Assembly (NCBI GenBank): GCA_035578175.1
Contig: JAQMRL010000008.1
Span: 92,182,541-92,246,540, forward strand
Length of the DNA: 64,000 bases
Origin: Catonia carolina
Taxonomy: Eukaryota > Arthropoda > Insecta > Hemiptera > Achilidae
Direction: 5' to 3'
The translations under genes were made by a program, and so were the position numbers. The notes beneath the pieces are model-generated. The model searched no databases. It saw nothing but the letters and a program-made list of their open reading frames with translations, and had not been told where the DNA came from. Shown in pieces: positions 56,641 to 64,000 of the stretch; positions within the stretch are counted from its first letter, which is position 1, and every line of letters begins with the position of its first letter.

Positions 56641-57517
56641 TAAGCATTAGCCCGTAGGACTGTTGTGACTTCTAATTGGTCATCCCATATCTTTCATGGT
56701 TTTCCAACCTCTCAGGGACAACCAGAAATCTAGGATATTCTTCTCGACAGTCGATTTTCTTACATTCTACAAAGTACTTCTGACGATGTTTAATTATTCT
56801 CATATTTAAAGGGAATCTGAATTCCTCTAAATGCAATTCAATTTGAGTGTTTTGCTACTGTCACCGTCGACCTCTTTGATTACGTACTGTGCTTCTAGCC
56901 ATCAAAGCTTCACATACCGACAGAGGGAAGCCGACAACAGTTCCGACAGGGGCGGTAGGTCTATGTCAGCACTGCAGAGGGCTAGTAACCGCCCCTACGG
57001 CAGCGCTCTGGTGACTACATAACAGCGCTTTATTGAGCCCGATCATCATTCCATTCCACTCTAGAGCTCTGATTAGGAAACAACCATCGGCACACGGCTA
57101 CCGGACTCCAATGAAGACTCATCGACAAACCCGCAAAAGAGAAGATTATGCTTCGCCGCCGACCCGTCACCGTAACCGTCATCACCCACTGCCGCGAGCG
57201 ATCTCACAAAGGTCCCTCAAACGAGCCTTGTGCCCACAATTTTTTTTCTACAGAGCCTAGTTTAGCGTCAATTAGTATGTATTTTAAAATCATATAGAGT
57301 TGTTTTTTATTTAGTGTCATTCACTCGTGATTAAAATTAGGTTATATTTTCCATTTTACATTGTTTACTCACGATTAAACATAGGTTATACGGTTCATAA
57401 AAATGATTGTGTTCAACAGAAATGGCGTATTGGATTGCGTTGTACGGTCAACTGCTGTAGAACAGCTGAAATAACGTAATAACGCTTGAAGAATAAAAAC
57501 ACTTTTTTTTAAATTTC
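56641..57517. other. Unassigned, with GC-rich block at 56840-57250
   Basis: The block is rich in CpG and has open plus frames of 63 codons (ending 57022) and 75 codons (57033-57260; Arg/His/Pro-rich). Neither has a recognisable motif, nor a splice-site pair I trust. It could be an untranslated exon, a promoter region or an unknown repeat. Confidence 0.35.
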
Positions 57518-57790
57518 TAATATGTCTACGTTGCAATCTGTTCAATTCTGAACAATAAGCAACCCCATGGCCCAATGAGATGAGGATGAAATGTATGACG
57601 TGTAAATGAGGTGTAGTCTTGTACAGACTCAGGCCGACAATTCCTATGAGAGTATGGTTAATTGAACCCCAACCATCAAAGTACACCGGTAACCACTGCC
57701 TAGCATTCAAATCCGTATAAAAGTAACTACCTTTACTAGGATTTGAACCAGGAACCTTCGTCTCCGAAAATCAGCCGAAAAACACTTAAA
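57518..57790 (-). repeat. SINE family W, 5'-truncated
   Basis: Inverted copy matching 42832-43137 from GTTGCAATCTGTTCAATTCT to CTTCGTCTCCGAAAATCAGC, missing the first ~50 bases of the tRNA-like head. Confidence 0.85.
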
Positions 57791-58192
57791 GGTTTTAATA
57801 TCTGTTATGTAAAAAACCATCTAAAATTATTAGTAAATACGCCTAACTTCTAATTTATATTAAAATGAAAGTTTAAATTAGAATAAAATCAAAAAATACA
57901 ATGAATAAAGTAAACACGTAAATTAAATAATGTCGGTAAATATTTATAACAGAAAATTTTCTATTTCCTTGAAATGAGATATTAGTTAGGTGTACATATC
58001 ATCTATAATTACTCACTATTTAATCATTTATTTATTGACACAGTTTAATTGAAGCAATAAATTTAAACAGTATGTTTAATTTCAGTAAATACGTAACTGC
58101 TGATATTCCATGTAATGACTGAATAATGTTTATTTTAAAATTAACATACCTTCAATAAGTAATTTAGTCAACATAAATTATATACAGTTGAA
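57791..58192. other. AT-rich sequence, nothing recognised
   Basis: No feature. Confidence 0.45.
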
Positions 58193-58194
58193 CT

Positions 58195-58925
58195 TCTCTT
58201 AATGACCACCCCTATTCAGCGGCAACCCCTCTCTTCGACCGAATATTTGTGGAACCGATTTTATTACTCATAAGAACAATGCATTCTAAACCCCTATTAA
58301 GCGACCACCCTCACTTCGACCAACGACCGACGGGTAAAAAGGCATTTACGTTTTCGGCCAACTTTAAATTTAACTGCTACAAGGTTTAGGGGATTTTCAA
58401 TACTGTAGATGGATACCAATTACACATGTTAGTTGTTTACCTACTGATTTTCATTGTTAGGTTGTGTAAGGAAACAATTAGGCTCCTAGAATTCCAAAAT
58501 TTTTTTAAAATTATATTTTTGCGTTTCTATTACTGTATTATTTATAGTTTATAGACCCATCCATACCTGTGCTGTAAGGTCGAACGCCCGAAATTTGCGA
58601 ACATGTAGGTCTATATTTAGTGTACACATTAATTTCCTGTTTACTTTATTTTTATGTTTTGTTGTACTCGTATATGTACTGCAGTATTTGTTTTAGTGAT
58701 AAAAAATACAAAATTACATGTAGCGACCTGGTACATACAAATAATTTAGTTTCAATTCCGTAACCGCAAAATTTGCGCTCTTTTACCGTATTACACATAA
58801 CGTACGCCTGCAATACTTAATAAAAATACCGCTAACATTTCTATAAACCTTTATTCAGCGACCAACCATCAAAAAAACCAATTTACCCTTAAAATTGTGG
58901 TAGTCGTTTTAGAGAAGTTTAACTG
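58195..58925. mobile_element. pogo/Tigger-like MITE, 731 bp
   Basis: TA at both sides. Left CAGTTGAACTTCTCTTAATG, and minus-strand right CAGTTAAACTTCTCTAAAAC, continuing with ACCACC and ACTACC. CAGTYGAACYTCTCT..ACGACCACC ends are typical of pogo/Tigger elements. Interior copies of the GCGACCA motif occur near both ends. No transposase frame. Confidence 0.85.
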
Positions 58926-59048
58926 TACTTATATAAAATAATGAGTCTGATCCAAAACGTAAATTTCATTTATCTTTTAATTTCTGGATGATCTTTTCAT
59001 TAGTATCCAAATAATAATAATAATCAATACTAAATATCAATACTAAAG

Positions 59049-59310
59049 AGGATCTAAAAAAAATTCGAGTTGAAGAAGAGGACATTTACGATAGAGACAA
59101 ATTTAGGCAGAAGACAAATGACAAAAGGATAAGTCTGACTGTGCAATCTGCAAGAAGAGAGGGTACTGGTGGGAGGTGGACGGATGAGAGAAGAAGGGAG
59201 CATTCCGAACGAATGAAGGCTTTTTGGGCAGATAAGAGGAATGACTTCCTGAGAAGAAGAGACCAAAATGCATAGTGCTTAACGTGATCCTTAGTTGGTC
59301 GATCAACGAC

Positions 59311-59358
<48 letters not shown>

Positions 59359-59360
59359 TT
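59049..59360 (+). pseudogene. LINE ORF2 end with TAA-repeat tail
   Basis: An open frame through 59272 reads EEEDIYDRDKFRQKTNDKRI then GTGGRWTDERRREHSERMKA, FWADKRNDFLRRRDQNA and a stop. A short 3' region (TTGGTCGATCAACGACTT) leads straight into about 16 TAA units. The GGRWTEERKxEHSERMKxYW motif is typical of RTE-like LINE C-termini. This terminus is intact, though 5' truncated. Confidence 0.8.
59310..59357. repeat. TAA/AAT microsatellite (LINE tail)
   Basis: About 16 trinucleotide units, continuous with the LINE 3' end. It probably began as the element's tail and then expanded. Confidence 0.9.
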
Positions 59361-60160
59361 TATTTATTCCACTTAATACAAATGCAAAATTATATCTTAT
59401 CTACTAGGAATAAATAACCACCAACTCAAGTAAACGGTGGTTATATATATAAAAAAAACAAAATACATAAAAACAAGTTTACAAATAAATTACAAATCAA
59501 ATAAATTATAAAAATGAATTACAAATCAAATGTCGTCATCCACTACAAATGACAATTCAAATTGTAGCGGCAGCTACAGCGCATGTTAACTATATTTTTT
59601 AACAACAATATTAACCAAGCCGTCAGTGTTCATAGAAGATATTCACTGTACATGACTAACACTAAAATCAGTTATTATTGTTATATTGTTTACAAAGATC
59701 AGTAAATTTTTACAAAGACTGAATAGCAAGCACTGCAAGTCAGCAACGGTAAATGAGATAAATATCATTGCATTACTATTTTTATCATCAAAAATCTAGG
59801 TAAGCATTTCTACGGGTAACTAAAACATGTGTTTAGTCAGAGAAAATATGTGCTACGTTAACAAGTGTAATCTAATCTTTGAAGTTATATAATTTACTGA
59901 CAAGATCTACTTTAAATTTACATTAGTACTCAAGTGCCATCAACCTGACACATAAACAACAAACATGGATGCCTAAAAGAAGCTGAACTACCTTTAGATA
60001 TTTAATTAAAGAACACGTCAGTAATAAACAGTTCATATTTATTCAAACCTAGATTAAATGGGTCTACAAAGATCTGTAAACCACTATAAATTAAACATTC
60101 ACAAGCGTTTCCAAGAAAATTTTCCCTCGGTTTAAATAAAAGGTGAAGTCAGAAATTACT
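59361..60160. other. AT-rich sequence, nothing recognised
   Basis: No feature recognised. Confidence 0.45.
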
Positions 60161-60332
60161 TTAACCCTTTCAGTACCAATGTCCGGAAAACAGGACGTAA
60201 ATATATTTAATGTAGTTATAACATCTGGTTTACCGGACACCCGTAAATTATGCATAAAGTGCTAAGTCCAGATAACCAATATTTCCAAAATAAACTTTTA
60301 AACAAAAATTAATGGAATAATCTATTTTGAAC

Positions 60333-60500
60333 CGCATCCATGGCGTAGTGACTAGCGAGCTAGCCTGCAAAACGAAAGGTCCCGGGTTCGATTCCCGGCT
60401 AAGGTCTGAAAATTTTAACAACACCGTTAAGGTACAAAAACCCACAGTAGTTGCTAATGAACAAGCTGTCGATGCGACTTTAAATAAACAAAAAAAAATA
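60333..60500 (+). repeat. tRNA-derived SINE, family U, well preserved
   Basis: A box in CATGGCGTAGTGACTAGCGA and B box in CCCGGGTTCGATTCCCGGCT, then GTCTGAAAATTTTAAC, a GTTGCTAATGAACAAGCTGT block and an A-rich tail. The best preserved U copy and the reference for the family. Confidence 0.85.
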
Positions 60501-60529
60501 TTTTGATTACTTTTATTGTTAGAACGATT

Positions 60530-60927
60530 TTTGTTGTTGTTTAGGTCATCAGCCGAAAGGCTGGTTTGAACCTCTAGAGGTTTTACTAAGTAAAACAAAA
60601 AGTGAGGTGGTTTACCATTGCCTTCCTCACTGAATGGAAAAGTAAGCTTATCAGCATGCCGGGCCCTCTGAAAAGCACATATTTTCCACTCTGCAAATGA
60701 CACCTTCACTTCATTCACCACAGGGTCTGGCTGTTTAATGAAATTCATTACTTTCAGAGGAGATAACTCTGATTAGTGTCTTTTACACCTCTACCTCTTC
60801 TGTTCTTAAATGATTCAGTCATTTAATTCGCTGACCATGTAATAAGAAACAGAACTATTTATTTTAGCCCTGCAACGAACAGATTGAGTGTAAATAATTT
60901 GACACTCCACCTGTCTGTTATGGGCAG
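60530..60927 (-). repeat. Retroposon family S
   Basis: Inverted full copy from TTTTGTTGTTGTTTAGGTCA to ACTCCACCTGTCTGTTATGG. GATTTTT precedes and follows it, a possible short duplication. Inserted in the TTAA element, 30 bp from the U SINE tail. Confidence 0.85.
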
Positions 60928-61325
60928 GATTTTTTTTTGAACATAAAAATTAATTTATAACAGGAAACTTTATTTTCATGTAACGTTGAAATCTTAGTTG
61001 GCAATGGCAGGCTTACGCCTGCAAGTTTTCGAAATATGGCTGGCACATTTTGTACACCCTTACTTAAATTAAATGGCTTTACATCAAACTTTTAAATATT
61101 GATTCGGCACTGAAAGGGTGAACCTATTTCGGTTAACTGAATCATCCAGGTGAGACTTCCCTCCGCAAGTTCCAATTCAATCATCAGTAGATGTAAAAAA
61201 CATGACACCCCAAAATTTTTGAAAAAATTAAAAATAACTTTTACAAACAACGTTAACGGTTTTTTCCCCAGCGATTGGGATACATCCTTTTCCCAAAATG
61301 AGTAAAATTATGTTTTTGTTACACA

Positions 61326-61448
61326 TTCGTTCTGTTTAGTTCCAGGGCTACAAAAAATAGTTCTGTTTAATAACACAAAGTCAGCCAATTATACGACTAC
61401 GGCATTTAAGAACAAAAAGGTAGAGGTAAAGGTGTAAAAGACACTAGT
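61326..61448 (+). repeat. Retroposon family S fragment
   Basis: Matches from TTAGTTCCAGGGCTACAAAA to AAAAGACACTAGTCA and is cut off at the start of an AG/TG microsatellite that belongs to family Y. Confidence 0.75.
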
Positions 61449-61990
61449 CAAGAGAGAGAGAGAGAAAGTGTGTGTGTGTGTGTGTGTGAAAACAAAATAT
61501 CTCAAGAACGGAACATCGTACGAACTTGAAACTTGAGTTAGGTACTACTAGAGGACCCGAACATTCTAATTAAAATCGGTCAACCGGAAGTTGTAATTTA
61601 TTCGTGTCATTTTTCACTTTTTTGCGGTTTTCTCAAAAACGACTCCTACGATTTTTTAAAAAATCGCCTCATTTACTAGATTTTTTATGCTCAATAAGAT
61701 AGGGTAGGTGCCATGTCTGCTAAAATTCTTGGGAGGCTGTGCTATCGTACAAAAAATGGTTTTTTTAAGATTGAAGCCTTAATATGCATTTTAGCGCAAA
61801 AGTTTATAATAAAAGTTTTAGACAATTTAAAAATCTACAACTTTTATTTCATAGATTTTTTTGTATAAGGCTTAGTTTAGCGGTAATTTTGATTTTCTGT
61901 ATTTTTTTTATCATGAAATCTGTAAAACAAATCGACATTTTAAGAATTCGGCCGTAGTATCCATTTTACGAAATAATGCATAATCAATGG
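61449..61990 (+). repeat. Repeat family Y/X starting at its microsatellite
   Basis: GA then TG repeats, followed by ATATCTCAAGAACGGAACAT, ATCAAAATCGGTCAACCGGA, TTTTCTCAAAAACGACTCC, then X read in its canonical relation (GATAGGGTAGGTGCCATGTC, GTTTAGCGGTAATTTTGATT). The first Y third, upstream of the microsatellite, is missing. Confidence 0.8.
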
Positions 61991-62002
61991 ATGACAACCG
62001 GT

Positions 62003-62300
62003 TGACAAAACACATTTTAAGACACTAAAAGACCTAAGGTGTCGGATAAATGGTTTAAAGAAGTCAGAAAAGATATTAAGAAAACCGGAATAAACAGAGA
62101 AAACTTAATGAACCAAACCACATCAGGCAACTAATTACGGATTTCAAGGGCTTCCATGAAGAGTAAAAATAGAAACCCGATGGACAAAAGAAAGAGAAAA
62201 TCCTACAGTGAATAAATTCTGAGTATGTGGGCTACAAAAAGAGCTTCCAGAAACGTGTAGTCACCTCACGTGGTCTAAAATTGGCCCGATACGAAGAAAA
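62003..62300 (+). pseudogene. RTE-like LINE 3' end relic
   Basis: Reads VSDKWFKEVRKDIKKTGINR and ENLM, then QLITDFKGFHEE. The non-coding end CACCTCACGTGGTCTAAAAT matches 18.2 and 9.2 kb. One or two indels. Same family as those copies. Confidence 0.75.
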
Positions 62301-62914
62301 ATTTTAAATTCTTATAAAAAAATATATATTTTCAAGTTCACTGTTTAGTTTATTATTGTTTCCACTTCAAAACTTGTTACTGAACATTTGTTTTATTTTA
62401 CATACTTTCATATTACTCATTTTACAAACAAGATAAATGAGTAACCAGTTCTATGAATTGTCATACAATTATGCACTAAAATGTGCATTTAACTGGATTG
62501 AGATTTAATTGTGCATTACTCATAATCATGGAAGTAAAATAGACAGTCATTCGAAAACGATGGACAGATGTTTTAAACGGACAACAAAAAATAAACCCGA
62601 ATAATAAAATAAAATGAAAAGGATTTAAATAAAAGCATATTTTTGAAAAAAATCTAACAAGAATTACAGCTTGTCAAATACTAAAAGAAAGTGGACATTA
62701 AATGTGTCATAGAAGGCTTATAATGACAGTTACTAGGCGTTTGAAAGAATGAAGGCCGTTACTCCAAAAAAATAAATAAATAAATAGGCCTAAATAAATA
62801 AAAAATAAAAATACAAGAACAAAGTTCTTGACCAACAAACAATATTGTGTGAATTCCTAAGTTCGTTATTCGATTCAAAAAATTTTACTTCAAATTTTTT
62901 TAGTTTTATTTTAA
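62301..62914. other. AT-rich sequence, nothing recognised
   Basis: Includes an AAAT-type run with TAGGCCTA at 62785. No other feature. Confidence 0.45.
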
Positions 62915-63035
62915 GTTGCGTCAACAGCTCGGTTGTTAGTGACTACCGTGGGTTATGTAATAGTAGATCTAAACTTGTGAAAATTTCCAGACCCTACCCG
63001 GGAATCGAATCCGGGACCTGTTAAATACGCGTATT
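62915..63035 (-). repeat. tRNA-derived SINE, family U
   Basis: The minus strand has the B box CCCGGATTCGATTCCCGGGT and CTGGAAATTTTCACA. GTTGACGCAACTT marks the tail end near 62925. The A-box part is missing beyond 63030. Confidence 0.75.
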
Positions 63036-63397
63036 TTGTTTTAAATAAAAAAAGAAAAATGTCAGAATGCCACACTAACCTTCTCGTTAATCTTTAAATA
63101 AGTACATTTTACTTATTTTAGACCAATTTTGATGCAATCTCCATACCAAATGTAAATTTATGGGGTCAACAATGTGGAACTAAAACAGAACGGACCGATT
63201 ATTTCGCGGCCTTTCAGAAACTTCTGCAAGAATTTCCGCTAAATTCATAACAAAAAATTACTTAAAACACTTGTATAAATATTTTAATTTTCTTTAATTT
63301 TTGTCTTAAGTTGATGTGAAAAGTGTAATTTTTGAAGCAAACCGATCTTCATAAAACTTTCACATCAAATTACAAGGTAGCGGCTTAAAAAAGAGAC
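63036..63397. other. No recognised feature
   Basis: Unassigned AT-rich sequence. Confidence 0.4.
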
Positions 63398-63530
63398 TCA
63401 TGCGGTCTTGGGTTCGAAACCCATTCAGGCACGGCATACTTTCATACGTTACAAAAAAATCATTTTATCCTTCACAGTCTGCTTTAGCAGTAATTGCAGA
63501 ACAGTTTCGGACGTTAAACCACAAAAAATT
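63398..63530 (+). repeat. Truncated T-family SINE
   Basis: Starts at CATGCGGTCTTGGGTTCGAA (B box) and continues with CAGGCACGGCATACTTTCAT, CTGCTTTAGCAGTAATTGCA and GGACGTTAAACC. The A-box half is absent. Flanking AAGAGA motifs are too short to call a duplication. Confidence 0.8.
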
Positions 63531-63602
63531 AAACAAGAGATGAAGAAAATCTAATTATAAAACAAAAGTTGTACTCTTTTAGTATAAAATAATGTACGAA
63601 AA

Positions 63603-63745
63603 GTTTAAAATTGCGTCAACTGCTTGTAACTGCAACTAATACGGAACGTAATCCGTATTACGTTCCGAGTATAATCAATCAAAACTCTAGCAGGGAATCG
63701 AACACGGAATCTTCTGCTTCTGCTAGGTAAGGGGCGGCCTCTAGT
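63603..63745 (-). repeat. SINE family U relic with internal palindrome
   Basis: Minus-strand B box CCGTGTTCGATTCCCTGCTA and U tail at 63610-63622 (TTGCGTCAACTGC on the plus strand). The middle carries a perfect palindrome described separately. Confidence 0.65.
63642..63667. repeat. Perfect 11-bp inverted repeat
   Basis: CGGAACGTAAT and ATTACGTTCCG separated by CCGT. It lies inside a U-family SINE where other copies have no such palindrome. Confidence 0.9.
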
Positions 63746-64000
63746 ACCTTTTATTTATTTTTTTAATAAGTTTTGTTTGTTGCATATTGTGCTTAGAATA
63801 TATCGTAAGGTTGCATCTTTGAAGAATAAATAATTTAAATGAGAACAGAGGCTTATGAATTTTCTCACACATAACTACTTATGCCCTTTTTAATGAATCC
63901 AACATAAATAAGGGTTTAGTTTACATCCAATCAGCTGATCAGCTGGTGTTGACATAGTGAATAACATTCATAAATTTATTTTCCGATTTTCTGTGAGAAA

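Larger units (their letters stand above)
60165..61118. mobile_element. piggyBac-like MITE carrying two retroposons
   Basis: TTAA at 60161-60164 is followed by CCCTTTCAGTACCAATGTCC. The right end on the minus strand is CCCTTTCAGTGCCGAATCAA, followed by TGAA, one base off TTAA. Short TIR of ~14 bp. After subtraction of a U SINE and an S copy the element would be ~400 bp. The mutated duplication and two later insertions make it older than the element at 48.3 kb. Confidence 0.65.

Noticed and set aside
60333..60405. Functional tRNA gene
   Set aside because: A and B boxes are good, but the outer ends do not pair as an acceptor stem and the sequence continues into a SINE body with relatives elsewhere in the window. 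The same applies to 30325, 44697 and 52058.
60248..60748. 166-codon minus-strand frame
   Set aside because: Spans the U SINE and the S retroposon. The open frame comes from two unrelated repeats.
61449..61490. Regulatory GA/TG element
   Set aside because: It is the microsatellite of family Y; no sign of a function.

Overview
The window looks like nuclear DNA of an insect with a large, AT-rich genome. This rests on mariner, pogo/Tigger and piggyBac-like DNA transposons, several tRNA-derived SINE families, and non-LTR retrotransposon relics, all in long AT-rich sequence with no bacterial operon structure. A hemipteran is my best guess from remembered similarity of two repeats (families S and W), but I could not check this. 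No complete host gene is visible. Most of the window reads as intergenic or large-intron sequence filled with transposable elements of different ages.

One stretch may be host coding sequence: a GC-rich open frame on the minus strand at about 11601-11880. It ends in a good splice donor and encodes a charged, Pro/Ala-rich segment followed by an acidic one. I do not recognise the protein.

The largest element is a CR1/Jockey-group LINE at about 38.16-42.53 kb. ORF1 has a coiled coil and an SGNH-hydrolase domain; ORF2 has an endonuclease and a reverse transcriptase. It is nearly full length but carries about four frameshifts and one stop. A second LINE, 5'-truncated and RTE-like, lies on the minus strand at 30737-31903 between perfect 12-bp target-site duplications. 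About ten other LINE 3' ends are decayed.

DNA transposons include: a pogo-like element with a C-terminal zinc-binding relic (3257-4384); two mariner-superfamily elements whose two ends are inverted copies of the same parental end (12754-13693 and 54329-55111); a piggyBac-like MITE with TTAA duplications nested in a LINE fragment nested in a SINE-like repeat (48.1-49.2 kb); a second TTAA element (60165-61118); two pogo-like MITEs (24.3-25.6 and 58.2-58.9 kb); and a pogo-like element inside a Harbinger/MADF-like relic (53.3-54.3 kb).

Recurrent non-coding families are labelled here as follows. S is a ~400-bp retroposon with an AAC-repeat tail and 10-11 bp duplications, about 13 copies. T, U, V and W are tRNA-derived SINEs. 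R is an element with TGGTGGCAATTTTTAAAA-like inverted ends. Y/X is a ~1-kb repeat with an internal TG/CA microsatellite, including a recent 560-bp tandem duplication at 50.8-51.9 kb. I saw no CRISPR array, rRNA gene, convincing functional tRNA gene or LTR pair.
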